The notes under the pieces are model-generated. The model saw only the letters and a list, made by a program, of their open reading frames with translations. It was not told where the DNA came from and ran no database searches. Position numbers and translations under genes: made by a program. Of a DNA stretch of 64,000 bases, positions 51,535 to 60,607 are shown one piece after another. Source of the DNA: KACC-23026 sp963829575 (lineage in GTDB: Bacteria; Bacillota; Bacilli; Bacillales; Sporolactobacillaceae); the NCBI GenBank assembly GCA_963829575.1, contig CAWHJF010000003.1, positions 265,023-329,022 of the forward strand. The letters run 5' to 3'. Every line of letters begins with the position of its first letter. Positions within the stretch are counted from its first letter, which is position 1.

Positions 51535-51555
51535 CTCCACCATCTTCTCGACCCA

Positions 51556-51592
51556 AAAGAACCCCCACTGAGCCAGGAGCCAGTGGGGGTCT
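51556..51592 (-). terminator. terminator of the ABC exporter operon
   Basis: An ACCCCCACTG/CAGTGGGGGT stem around a loop that pairs partly (GCTC/GAGC-like), followed on the minus strand by TTCTTTT. Confidence 0.85.
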
Positions 51593-51608
51593 TGTTCATT
51601 CTTTCTAT

Positions 51609-53438
51609 TTAACTCGCATCCAGTGACGCAAATTGACTGACGACCAATTCGTAATACTTCCCTTTTTTAGCCATCAATTCATCATGATTACCTTGTTCAA
51701 GACTATTTCCATGCTCAAGCACGACAATTTTGTCGGCATCCCGAATTGTCGACAATCGATGTGCGATAATGATCGACGTTCGTCCTTGCAGAAGCTTCTC
51801 CATTGCACGTTGAATAATGAGCTCACTTTCCGTATCAATGCTTGAAGTCGCTTCATCCAAAATTAAAATCTTTGGATTAGCCAGGATCGCACGAGCAAAC
51901 GATAACAGTTGTCGTTCACCAACCGATAGCACATTACCGCGTTCTTCAACTTCTGTTTCGTAGCCGTTCGCCAATTGTTGAATAAACGGATCCGCTCCAA
52001 CCGCTTTTGCCGCAGCAATCACTTCTTCATCGGTTGCTTCAGCCCGACCAAACCGAATATTTTCCATGATTGTTCCAGAAAAGATAAATGTTTCTTGAAT
52101 AACCGTGCTCACTTCTTTACGTAATTCGGCCAATTTAATGTCTCGGATGTCGATCCCATCAAACTTGACCGCCCCGCCCGTTGGATCATAAAAGCGACCA
52201 ATTAAATTGGCGATTGTCGATTTTCCAGATCCGGTATGTCCCACAAGGGCAATCGTTGATCCAGCTTTAAAGTCAAGATTAATGCCATTTAAAGCTTTAC
52301 GTTTGGAGTCATACGCAAACTCGACATCTTCAAACGTAATTCTTCCTTTAACCGCATCCATGCTAACCGGATCCTCAGAATCAAAGACATTTGGCTTTTC
52401 ATCTAGGAATTCAAAAATCCGCTCTGAAGAAGCCATCGCAACCAACAATTGGTTGTAGGTATTCCCGAGCCGTGAAATCGGCTCCCAGAACATCCCAAGG
52501 TAAAACGCAAACGAAACGAAGACCCCTGTTGAAATGGTTTGATGGAGAATTAAGAAAGAACCCAACCAGATTAAAATGGCTGATCCAACTGCATTGGCTA
52601 ATTCTACAAATGGTCGGAAGACGGCGTTTTGCTTAGTGGCGTCGCGCCAGCTCTCCCTAGCATCCGTATTTACCCCTTCAAAAAACGCGCGGTTATTGAC
52701 TTCTTGATTGTAAGCTTGCGTCACTCGGATACCTTGTAAACTCTCATTCAAGTGAGAGTTTAGTTTCGACATCTTCACCCGCACCATTTGCCAGGCACGA
52801 CGAATTTTTTGCCTGAATTTGGTGGAAATAAAAAACATAACTGGAATGACCACCATAACAGCCAAAGCTAACTGCCAGCTTAAGGTGAACAGTATGACAA
52901 AGATCCCGACAAGCATTAACAGATCTATTAATGTATTGATAACCCCATTGGTAAACAAGTCCTGCATGGAATTAATATCATTAATAATGCGGACCAAGAT
53001 CGATCCGGCCGATCGAGAGTCAAAAAACCGATTCGAGAGAAATTGAATGTGATTAAATAGATCTCGTCTCAAATCATAGATGACAAATTGACCCAAGCGA
53101 TTGGTTAATTTTATTCGAAAATAATTACAGACATAGGAAATTAAATATAAAGCAGCGATAATTCCGACCAACCTATAGAGATCGGTTTCGGTACCATGTT
53201 TAATGACTCGATCAAAGGCATAGACCCCTATTAAGATTGGAACAAGAAGGCGAATCGCCGTTCCAATTAACAGGGCCACGATCGCACCCGGTAACATGGT
53301 TTTAGAATACGGTTTTAAGTATTGAAAAAGACGCGACAGTTGTTTCCAATTAAATTTCTGCTCTGCAATTTTATCATTGGTGTAATAAAACCGTTCGCGG
53401 TTTTTTAACGATTTAGATTCTGCTACATCCTTTGCCAT
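51609..53438 (-). CDS. ABC exporter half-transporter, BmrD/YheH-like
   Basis: Type IV ABC exporter subunit of 609 aa from ATG 53438 (behind GGAGG): six helices (residues about 35-320) and a C-terminal nucleotide-binding domain with Walker A GHTGSGKST, a modified signature LSVGERQ, Walker B ILILDEATSS with the catalytic Glu, and AHRLST. Together with the upstream subunit it should form a heterodimeric drug/lipid exporter of the BmrCD/YheIH type. Substrate unknown. Confidence 0.9.
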   Translation of the reverse strand: MAKDVAESKSLKNRERFYYTNDKIAEQKFNWKQLSRLFQYLKPYSKTMLPGAIVALLIGTAIRLLVPILIGVYAFDRVIKHGTETDLYRLVGIIAALYLISYVCNYFRIKLTNRLGQFVIYDLRRDLFNHIQFLSNRFFDSRSAGSILVRIINDINSMQDLFTNGVINTLIDLLMLVGIFVILFTLSWQLALAVMVVIPVMFFISTKFRQKIRRAWQMVRVKMSKLNSHLNESLQGIRVTQAYNQEVNNRAFFEGVNTDARESWRDATKQNAVFRPFVELANAVGSAILIWLGSFLILHQTISTGVFVSFAFYLGMFWEPISRLGNTYNQLLVAMASSERIFEFLDEKPNVFDSEDPVSMDAVKGRITFEDVEFAYDSKRKALNGINLDFKAGSTIALVGHTGSGKSTIANLIGRFYDPTGGAVKFDGIDIRDIKLAELRKEVSTVIQETFIFSGTIMENIRFGRAEATDEEVIAAAKAVGADPFIQQLANGYETEVEERGNVLSVGERQLLSFARAILANPKILILDEATSSIDTESELIIQRAMEKLLQGRTSIIIAHRLSTIRDADKIVVLEHGNSLEQGNHDELMAKKGKYYELVVSQFASLDAS

Positions 53439-53453
53439 GATTCCTCCCACCTC

Positions 53454-55211
53454 CTAATGTGTATTGGCTTCTGAATCAATGAAACCTCGGTCTTTGTATT
53501 GGATGTCATAGATTCGGTGATATAGCCCCGTTTTATCTTGGATCAGGTCCTCATGAACGCCTCTTTGAGCGATCTCACCGTTTTCAAGAACTAGAATTTG
53601 ATCCGCATGCTTAACCGACGAGATCCGATGCGCAATTACGAATGTCGTCCGACCTCTCATCAACTCGCGAAACGCCGATTGGATCTTGGCTTCCGTTTGC
53701 ATATCGACCGCACTTGTGGAGTCATCCAAGATGAGAATGCTTGGATTAACAAGTAAGGCGCGTGCAATGGAAATACGTTGTTTTTGTCCACCAGACAATC
53801 CAAGTCCTCGCTCACCCAGTACGGTGTCATAACCATCGGGCAGTTCCATAATAAACTCATGGGCATCCGCACGTTCCGCAGCTTTCATAATCTCTTCTTG
53901 TGTCGCGTCCGGATTTCCGTAAGCAATGTTATCCCGAATGGTAGAAGAAAAAAGAAACGTTTCCTGCAGCACATACCCAATGCTTTTCCGAAGCGACTTC
54001 AAGTCATACTCTTTAATGTTAATACCATCAATGAGCAACTCCCCTTCTGTCACATCGTAAAAACGTGAGATCAATTGAGTAATGGTTGTTTTACCAGCAC
54101 CAGTTGCCCCCATTAAACCAACAACTTCCCCTGGCTTTGCCTCAAAAGAGACGTTGCGAAGGGCATAGTTTTTTTCATTCGGGTAAATTAAAGAAACGTT
54201 ATGAAATTCCACGTGGCCTTTAATTTCCGACTCAACGGCATTTTCCGGGGATTCGATCTCAATTGGCTCATCTAAGATCTGTAACAAACGTTCACCAGAC
54301 GCCTTAGATTGTGAGAATGTGTTTACAATAAACCCAAGTTCCATTAATGGCCCCATAATGTACCAAACCAAACTGAAAAAAGCCAGTAGTTTACCCGGGG
54401 TAAGCGTGCCATTCATGACATAATGGCCTCCGAGTCCAAGGAGGAAAACGACACATAGATTTCCAATAAATTCCATAAAAGGGAAATATTTTGCCCAGAT
54501 TTCAGATGTGTAAATTTCATTTTGCCGATAATCGTCATTATGAGTGGAAAACCGGCCAATTTCTTCGTCTTCCTGTGAGAGCGCTTTAACCGTATTCATC
54601 CCACTGATGTTCTCCTGAACACGCGTGTTCAACCGACCCATCGATTTCCGAATGCTTCGGAAGGCTGGGTGGACCTTCTTGTCAAATTTATAGACTGTGA
54701 CTACTAAAAATGGCGTCATAAGCAAAGTGACAACAGCCAATTGCCAAGAGTAAGAGAACATAATGATCAAACTAAATCCTACTATGAGAATGAAATTGAA
54801 CAACTGGGTAAAGCCGAAGGACAAGAAGAAGCGAAAGCCTTCCACATCCGCAGTAAGACGAGACATTAAGTCCCCGGTTCTGGCGTTATCATAATAACGA
54901 AAAGGCAGATCTTGAAGCTTCTTGTAAATTTCTTTTCGTAATTCATAAACTGAACCAATTCCAAATAGATTGGACCAATACTGTTGATAATAAGCGGCAA
55001 CCCCTTTAATAATCATGAGTCCAATAAACGCCAAAGCTAAGAACGCCGCATAATTGTAATGGTGTTTATTGACCACATTATCAATGGTCTGCTGAAGAAA
55101 AATAGGATAAAGAACTGTAATTCCTGTCACGAATAATAAGAGGATAGCCGAACCTACAAAATATTTTCTGTAAGGCCAATAAAACTGTTTTAACCTTTTA
55201 AAAGTCTCCAT
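53454..55211 (-). CDS. ABC exporter half-transporter, BmrC/YheI-like
   Basis: Partner subunit, 585 aa from ATG 55211, the same length as B. subtilis YheI. Six helices and an NBD with Walker A GATGAGKTT, a canonical signature LSGGQKQR and Walker B ILILDDSTSA, where Asp replaces the catalytic Glu. The mix of one consensus and one degenerate ATP site across the two subunits is typical of heterodimeric exporters. It lies 15 bp upstream of its partner. Confidence 0.9.
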   Translation of the reverse strand: METFKRLKQFYWPYRKYFVGSAILLLFVTGITVLYPIFLQQTIDNVVNKHHYNYAAFLALAFIGLMIIKGVAAYYQQYWSNLFGIGSVYELRKEIYKKLQDLPFRYYDNARTGDLMSRLTADVEGFRFFLSFGFTQLFNFILIVGFSLIIMFSYSWQLAVVTLLMTPFLVVTVYKFDKKVHPAFRSIRKSMGRLNTRVQENISGMNTVKALSQEDEEIGRFSTHNDDYRQNEIYTSEIWAKYFPFMEFIGNLCVVFLLGLGGHYVMNGTLTPGKLLAFFSLVWYIMGPLMELGFIVNTFSQSKASGERLLQILDEPIEIESPENAVESEIKGHVEFHNVSLIYPNEKNYALRNVSFEAKPGEVVGLMGATGAGKTTITQLISRFYDVTEGELLIDGINIKEYDLKSLRKSIGYVLQETFLFSSTIRDNIAYGNPDATQEEIMKAAERADAHEFIMELPDGYDTVLGERGLGLSGGQKQRISIARALLVNPSILILDDSTSAVDMQTEAKIQSAFRELMRGRTTFVIAHRISSVKHADQILVLENGEIAQRGVHEDLIQDKTGLYHRIYDIQYKDRGFIDSEANTH

Positions 55212-55525
55212 GCTGCTCACCCACCCGTCGACATAAAATTGTAACATCCCTAAATATAACGGAATTCGAAGTAATTATCACCTTAATAAAACCCACATAT
55301 TTCTAAAAAATAAGCTAAAATCGAGCGTTTCGGGTGTTTTATTCTAGATTTTGTTAGTGAATGTTCAAATTTCTCGAGAAAGCGCTCGATTTCGATTTTT
55401 CCCAAATTTCTTTTATTCATTGCAGCGCCCATCTTCGCTTAAATTTCAGGACCATTTATAAACTTATTTTGTCTTGTGTCCTTTCATTACAGAAAATGGA
55501 CCCTTCAAGCCGAGGAACGCACAGA

Positions 55526-55552
55526 CTGCCCGATCAAAAATTGATCGGGCAG
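55526..55552. repeat. palindrome flanking the 52-bp repeat array, left copy
   Basis: CTGCCCGATCAA and TTGATCGGGCAG around a 3-base loop. A near-identical palindrome is at 55849-55874. Confidence 0.8.
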
Positions 55553-55600
55553 GCAAAGTGTAGAGATATCCAGGAATCTACTCTCTTTTTTGCAGATTTG

Positions 55601-55790
55601 GGTGCTTCATAACACCTATGAAGCACCTTTGAACGAGATTTCTCACGCCTTTGGGGCTTCATCACGCCTATGCTATGAAGCACCTTTGATCGGGATTTCT
55701 CACGCCTTTGGGGCTTCATAACATCTATGAAGCCCATCCGAACGGGATTTCTAATGCTTGGAGGGCTTCATTCCATCTATGAAGCGGTTT
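55601..55790. repeat. tandem array of a 52-bp hairpin-forming repeat
   Basis: Four units begin near 55601, 55653, 55710 and 55762 (periods 52, 57, 52; unit 2 has a 5-bp insertion, unit 4 is truncated). Each contains GCTTCAT facing ATGAAGC over a short loop, then a GGGATTTCTCACGCCTTTGG-like spacer. The outermost stem pair changes from T-A (unit 1) to G-C (unit 3), so pairing is preserved. It lies in the 679-bp gene-free gap 55212-55890. Confidence 0.8.
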
Positions 55791-55848
55791 CTAACCAAGA
55801 TTCTTTCAAGAAAAAAATTGTCTACTAAAAACTTTTTCGACAGTCCAA

Positions 55849-55874
55849 CTGCCCGATCATAATTGATCGGGCAG
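55849..55874. repeat. palindrome flanking the 52-bp repeat array, right copy
   Basis: CTGCCCGATCA and TGATCGGGCAG around TAAT, 16 bp beyond the peroxiredoxin stop codon. It may double as its terminator, although no T-run follows. Confidence 0.75.
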
Positions 55875-55890
55875 TTCGTCTAAATGTATC

Positions 55891-56451
55891 TTAAAGTGTT
55901 TTTTGACCAGGCTTCCAGTTTGCCGGACATAAACCGCCGGTCTGTAAAGCTTGGAGAACGCGTAAGGTTTCATTCACATCACGACCAATGTCATTGTGAT
56001 GGACCACGCTGTACTTCAATTCACCCTCAGGATCAACGATGAATAGACCTCGAAGGGCGACCCCTTCTTCTTCAATAAGAACACCATATTTGCGGGCAAT
56101 TTCATGATTCGTATCGGCAGCTAATGGATAAGCGAGTTGACCGATCCCATTTTCTTCTAGTGGTGTATTAATCCAAGCAAGGTGCGTGTGAATGGTATCC
56201 GTTGAAGCACCAATCACTTCTGCATTCAACGCTTTAAACTCCTCATAGCGGTCGCTTAAAGCCACAATTTCAGTTGGGCAGACAAATGTGAAATCCATTG
56301 GATAGAAAAAGAAAACGGTCCATTTCCCATTTTTCACATTCTCTTCTAAACTTACTTTTCCAAATGTCTTGTTTGGTAGCACGGCCTCCATCTCAAAACG
56401 TGGGGCTTGTTTACCAACGAGTCTTTCAACAGTCATTTCTCCTAACACCAT
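55891..56451 (-). CDS. ykuU: 2-Cys peroxiredoxin (YkuU, AhpC/TSA family)
   Basis: Thiol peroxidase reducing hydrogen peroxide and organic peroxides, 186 aa. The peroxidatic cysteine is in DFTFVCPTEI and the resolving cysteine in GGLCPANWKPG near the C-terminus, so it is a typical 2-Cys enzyme. The sequence closely resembles B. subtilis YkuU as I remember it. ATG 56451 has AGGAGGG five bases upstream and is kept as the start; ATG 56436 gives the B. subtilis-like N-terminus but its SD is too close. Adjacent ykuT supports the name. Confidence 0.94.
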   Translation of the reverse strand: MVLGEMTVERLVGKQAPRFEMEAVLPNKTFGKVSLEENVKNGKWTVFFFYPMDFTFVCPTEIVALSDRYEEFKALNAEVIGASTDTIHTHLAWINTPLEENGIGQLAYPLAADTNHEIARKYGVLIEEEGVALRGLFIVDPEGELKYSVVHHNDIGRDVNETLRVLQALQTGGLCPANWKPGQKTL

Positions 56452-56666
56452 GGTTCCCTCCTATGTAGCCTAATAGAATTATAAAAGCCCAATGCACTTC
56501 GGTAAACCGAGCACCATCACCTTTTACATTCTACTTCTCATATCTAATCTTCTCCATAAGGATACCATTCTATAAGTTCAAATAAAAGTTTGATGCCCCC
56601 ATATCATTTGAGATCATTCGACAAAATCCCTATAATAATTCTTAACTACGTATAAGGAGTGAAACG

Positions 56667-57515
56667 ATGAATTGGAATCATATTAATTGGGCTCAACTTG
56701 CAACCAACGTCGGTTACGGTTTTCTGAAACTTGTTTTTATTTTAATCGTCTACCTCGTAATCCGAGCTGTTGGTAAGAAAATGATTGAGAGAAGCTTCAA
56801 ACGTTACAAAGAAAAAAGAGAGTTAACAACCGGACGTGTCTTTACACTTGAACGTCTGATGTTGAATATATTTAGTTATGTCCTTGTTTTCTTTTTAGTA
56901 ATAACAGCATTTCTGGTCATCGGCATTCCAGTAACGAGCCTTATAGCAGGCGCCAGTGTCGTTGGACTTGCCATTGGTTTCGGGGCTCAAGGGCTCGTCA
57001 GCGATATTGTGACTGGATTCTTTATTCTTTTGGAACAGCAAATTGATGTCGGGGATTACGTGACACTCGGCAGTATCGATGGCATCGTAGAAGAGGTCGG
57101 CTTACGCACAACCCGCCTTCGCTCTTTTGACGGGACGCTTCAATTTATTCCGAACCGACAAATTTCAACGGTCAGCAACCATTCCCGAGGAAATATGCGC
57201 GCCTTGGTTGACATTGGGATCGCTTATGATGAAAACATCGATGAAGCCATTTCGGTCATTCAATCGGCCTGCGATAAAGTGGCCCTTGATACTGAAACCA
57301 TTTTAGATGGGCCTAATGTATTAGGGGTGCAAGCGCTTGGTAGCTCCGATGTAGTGATCCGAGTGATTGCCCAAACACAAAATGGCGAACAGTGGGGTGT
57401 ACAGCGTAAACTTCAGAAGGCGATTAAAGAAGCGCTTGATGCAAACGGTATAGAAATTCCATTCCCTCATCAAGTGTATGTCCATAAAAATGAAGGGCAA
57501 CAAGAACACGCTTAA
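56667..57515 (+). CDS. ykuT: small-conductance mechanosensitive channel MscS (YkuT)
   Basis: Osmotic-release channel of the MscS family, 282 aa: three N-terminal helices (about residues 15-35, 66-88 and 93-115, the last being the pore helix with the Gly/Ala-rich ASVVGLAIGFGAQGLVSDIV), then the beta domain (GDYVTLGSIDGIVEEVGLRT) and the alpha/beta C-terminal domain. It is divergent from ykuU, as in the B. subtilis yku region. Confidence 0.94.
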   Translation: MNWNHINWAQLATNVGYGFLKLVFILIVYLVIRAVGKKMIERSFKRYKEKRELTTGRVFTLERLMLNIFSYVLVFFLVITAFLVIGIPVTSLIAGASVVGLAIGFGAQGLVSDIVTGFFILLEQQIDVGDYVTLGSIDGIVEEVGLRTTRLRSFDGTLQFIPNRQISTVSNHSRGNMRALVDIGIAYDENIDEAISVIQSACDKVALDTETILDGPNVLGVQALGSSDVVIRVIAQTQNGEQWGVQRKLQKAIKEALDANGIEIPFPHQVYVHKNEGQQEHA

Positions 57516-57541
57516 ACAACCCAATTAAAAGAGACGAATTC

Positions 57542-57584
57542 AAAAGGATACGGACCTTCATTTCATGGTCCGTATCCTTTTTTA
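57542..57584. terminator. bidirectional terminator between ykuT and the CBS-domain gene
   Basis: AAAAGGATACGGACC pairs perfectly with GGTCCGTATCCTTTT around a 10-base loop, with T residues on both strands. Confidence 0.92.
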
Positions 57585-57588
57585 AGTC

Positions 57589-58911
57589 TTAGGCGTCACC
57601 CTCTGATTGTTCATCCCGCTCATTTAAATCACGAAGTTCAACACTTTTAATCCACGAGCCTTCGAGTTCATGGACTTTGATCTCCAGATGTTCAACTTGA
57701 ACCGTTTTATGAAGTTCAAGATCTGGATTATCGGCTAAAAATAAGCCAGCGATCGTATCGATGTCTTCATTCTCAATCTTTGTAAAAAAACGTCTATTGA
57801 TATCGGTAATGAGCGTTTTTCCTTCGACGATGTATTCGCCTGGTGCAATTTGTTCGATGCCTGCCCGCTCATCCTCATCAAACTCATCGCGAATCTCGCC
57901 GACGATCTCTTCTAAGATATCTTCGACAGTTACAATCCCTGAAGTGCCACCATATTCATCGACCAAAATCGCCATATGTTCACGCTCTCTTTGCATAATT
58001 AAAAGCAATTGCTTGATCGGAATTGTTTCATGCACATGGATAATGGGCCGGATATGATTTTCAATTCGAGGGTCCTCTTGACTTTCAAAGCGATCGCTCG
58101 AATAATACAGTTCTTTGATATTAACGACACCCAAAATATGATCCTTATCCTCTTTTGCAACAGGATAACGCGTGTAGGTAGCGTCCTTCATAACGGCTTT
58201 ATTCTCTTCTAAGGACCGGTCTAGGAATAGACATACGACTTCGGTTCTCGGCACCATAATTTCTCGTGCCACGCGATCGTCAAAATCAAAGATCCGATTC
58301 ACATAGCGGTATTCCGATTGATTGATTTCTCCACTTTGATAACTTTCGGACAACAATAAGCGCAGTTCCTCTTCGGTATGCACGTCTTCCCCTTCACCCA
58401 TTGGCTTGAACCCAAATAAACGAGACACAAGACCTGCTGACTTATTCAGAAGCCATATGAAAGGGAAACTAATCCGACTAAACCAGATCAGCGGTTTTGC
58501 GGTCACCATTAGAATCTTTTCCGCTTTTTGAATGGCAATACTTTTTGGTGCAAGTTCCCCAAAAACAACATGGATTAACGTTATAACTAGAAAGGCCAGA
58601 AAACCTGAAATCGTTATAGCAATTGCTTCACTGTTCGGAATAAAACCAAACAACGGCTCTAAAAGATGCTCAACGACAGGCTCGCCAAGCCAGCCAATCC
58701 CTAGCGAAGCCATGGTAATGCCAAGTTGACATGCCGATAAGTAAGCATCGAGCTCACTTAAGATAATGAGACCATTCTTAGCTCGCTTATTGCCGCTATG
58801 ACTGAATGCCTCTAGTCGTGCTCTTCTGGCTCGAACAATCGCAAATTCAGCCGCTACAAAAAACGCTGTGATGAGAATAAGAAGAATAACAATAACTAAT
58901 TTAATTAGCAT
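57589..58911 (-). CDS. DUF21/CBS/CorC_HlyC membrane protein
   Basis: Membrane protein of 440 aa of the CNNM/CorC-like group, linked in Bacillus (YhdP, YugS, YqhB) to magnesium homeostasis. Order: four-helix DUF21 transmembrane domain (residues 1-190), two CBS motifs (about 205-330, with RYPVAKEDKDHILGVVN and ILVDEYGGTSGIVTVEDILE) and a C-terminal CorC_HlyC domain (about 345-425). The old label hemolysin is probably misleading. No membrane-protein partners nearby. Confidence 0.9.
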   Translation of the reverse strand: MLIKLVIVILLILITAFFVAAEFAIVRARRARLEAFSHSGNKRAKNGLIILSELDAYLSACQLGITMASLGIGWLGEPVVEHLLEPLFGFIPNSEAIAITISGFLAFLVITLIHVVFGELAPKSIAIQKAEKILMVTAKPLIWFSRISFPFIWLLNKSAGLVSRLFGFKPMGEGEDVHTEEELRLLLSESYQSGEINQSEYRYVNRIFDFDDRVAREIMVPRTEVVCLFLDRSLEENKAVMKDATYTRYPVAKEDKDHILGVVNIKELYYSSDRFESQEDPRIENHIRPIIHVHETIPIKQLLLIMQREREHMAILVDEYGGTSGIVTVEDILEEIVGEIRDEFDEDERAGIEQIAPGEYIVEGKTLITDINRRFFTKIENEDIDTIAGLFLADNPDLELHKTVQVEHLEIKVHELEGSWIKSVELRDLNERDEQSEGDA

Positions 58912-59059
58912 AATAGCTCCTATTAATAAAGATGTTGTCTAGTGAACATACGAATGAATTACAATAAGGTTTCAAATTAAATCTCGCGCAAACAAAACCA
59001 GCAAAAGCGATGCAGACTTATGCGCGAGCCCAACAAGAAATAACAATTTGATTTTAATC

Positions 59060-59087
59060 AAAAAGCAGCCCTAAGGCTGCTTTTTCG
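59060..59087. terminator. bidirectional hairpin
   Basis: AAAAAGCAGCC/GGCTGCTTTTT with T-runs on both strands. A second hairpin, GTGTTGAAaATCGA/TCGATTCAACAC (59100-59130), follows and may terminate ykuS. Confidence 0.8.
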
Positions 59088-59147
59088 AACCAGGATAAGT
59101 GTTGAAAATCGAGTGATCGATTCAACACCTTCACCGTTTTTTAACGA

Positions 59148-59387
59148 TTAGAGGTTTTGGTCGACCGCTTCACACACCTCATCTGCACTCATTCCAGACG
59201 CATCAATAACCGGGCTTTTCGTTGCGGTGGTTTGAATTCCCATCACATCTTTGTCTTGGCCCGTAATGACACAGCAGTCGCACCCATTAACATCGGATTC
59301 AGTTTTTAAAGCCACCACTTGATGTCCTTTGTCTCTAAGTGCCTCAGAAACGTCGGTTAAAGATTCTTCAACTGCAATTTTAGCCAT
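59148..59387 (-). CDS. ykuS: YkuS, UPF0180 family protein
   Basis: Small cytoplasmic protein of 79 aa (B. subtilis YkuS 81 aa) with the family core DVSEALRDKGHQVVALKTES and a CDCC cluster followed by VITGQDKDVMGI. Function unknown. It lies downstream of dapL, the conserved yku order. Confidence 0.9.
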   Translation of the reverse strand: MAKIAVEESLTDVSEALRDKGHQVVALKTESDVNGCDCCVITGQDKDVMGIQTTATKSPVIDASGMSADEVCEAVDQNL

Positions 59388-59466
59388 TCTTGTCAGCCTC
59401 CTCTAAGTGTCAACAGTTACCCTTATATTGTTGGGCTATCCTTAGAGTGGCAAAAAAAGCCGTTCC

Positions 59467-60597
59467 TTATTCGCTTTGATCCAAGAATGCCAAGAAACGC
59501 GACACGGCATCGACTGCAACGTCAATTGCTGCCTCATCCGCATTTAAATTCGAGGAATGTAGCCCTGCCTCTGAAGAAACCCCTAACCAGAACATCAAGC
59601 CTGGGATTTCTTTTAGAAAATAACCAAAGTCTTCTCCGGTCATCGCTTCAGGTGCTTCCACTAAATGAATGCCTTGAACTTGGCAAAAATCCATAAAGCG
59701 CTGGGTTTCGTGATCATGATTAAACACCTGATAGTAATTGGACCCATAATCTATGGTCACCTCACAATCAAATGCCATCTCCAAACCACGAACCTGCCGC
59801 TCAACTTCCTTTTTAATCATTGCCATGGATTCTGGTGAGCGCGCACGAATCGTTCCTTCTAGGCGAGCCGTTTCAGCAATCACATTTTGGCGATTCCCAC
59901 CGGATATTTTACCGATCGTAATCACACCACTATCCAAAGGATTCACTCGCCTTGAGATAATCGATTGAAGTTGGGTGATTAAATGCGCGGACGCGACAAC
60001 CATATCATTAGATAAGTGAGGAAAAGCAGCGTGTCCTCCCTTTCCCTTAAAATCCAAGAACAATTCTGACGTGTTCGCAAACAGAAGGCCTTTACGCGTC
60101 GCAAGTGTTCCCGTTGGATATTCAGGCGCGATATGTAAGGCCATCATAAAGTCCGGCTTATGAGCTTGAAAAAACGCACTTTTCATCATCGGAAGCGCAC
60201 CTCCAGGCCCTTCCTCTGCCGGTTGGAAACACACGAGAACATCTTGCTCTAAAAGAGGGCCCGTCACTAGCGCTTCAATCATGCCGAGCGCAATCGTCAT
60301 ATGAAGATCATGACCACAGGCATGCATAAAGCCTTCATGAGTGGAAGCAAAAGAGAGGCCCGTTGTTTCCTGAATTGGTAGTCCATCAATATCCGTCCGA
60401 TACCCTATAACTCGGCTAGGATTCGTACCTTTAATCCAAACAAAAAGGCCAGTCTCCCAAGTTTCTACAACAAAACGATCTTGATTTGGAAGGTCGTTTA
60501 GGACATTCAAAAGATAAGCTTGGGTTTTGAATTCTTGAAAACCAATTTCAGGAATTTGATGGAGATGTCGACGAATCGCGAGTAAATCGAGTTCCAT
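59467..60597 (-). CDS. dapL: N-acetyldiaminopimelate deacetylase
   Basis: M20-family metalloenzyme removing the acetyl group from N-acetyl-LL-diaminopimelate, the last acetyl-branch step before LL-DAP epimerisation. The 376-aa protein has RRHLHQIPEIGFQEF, the metal-binding MHACGHDLHMT, QPAEEGPGGA, and a C-terminal TGEDFGYFL. Position downstream of dapH and next to ykuS equals B. subtilis ykuR. It starts 10 bp after the aminotransferase gene. Confidence 0.92.
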   Translation of the reverse strand: MELDLLAIRRHLHQIPEIGFQEFKTQAYLLNVLNDLPNQDRFVVETWETGLFVWIKGTNPSRVIGYRTDIDGLPIQETTGLSFASTHEGFMHACGHDLHMTIALGMIEALVTGPLLEQDVLVCFQPAEEGPGGALPMMKSAFFQAHKPDFMMALHIAPEYPTGTLATRKGLLFANTSELFLDFKGKGGHAAFPHLSNDMVVASAHLITQLQSIISRRVNPLDSGVITIGKISGGNRQNVIAETARLEGTIRARSPESMAMIKKEVERQVRGLEMAFDCEVTIDYGSNYYQVFNHDHETQRFMDFCQVQGIHLVEAPEAMTGEDFGYFLKEIPGLMFWLGVSSEAGLHSSNLNADEAAIDVAVDAVSRFLAFLDQSE

Positions 60598-60607
60598 TTT
60601 ATCTCTC

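Noticed and set aside
55534..55737. A minus-strand frame encoding a repeated basic peptide
   Set aside because: The protein repeats simply reflect the 52-bp DNA repeats; there is no ribosome binding site, and the period of 52 and 57 would break the frame.
55601..55790. CRISPR array
   Set aside because: The units are contiguous imperfect tandem repeats without unique spacers of regular length, and no cas genes are nearby.
57589..58911. Hemolysin
   Set aside because: Old family label only; DUF21, CBS and CorC_HlyC domains indicate a CNNM/CorC-like ion-homeostasis protein.
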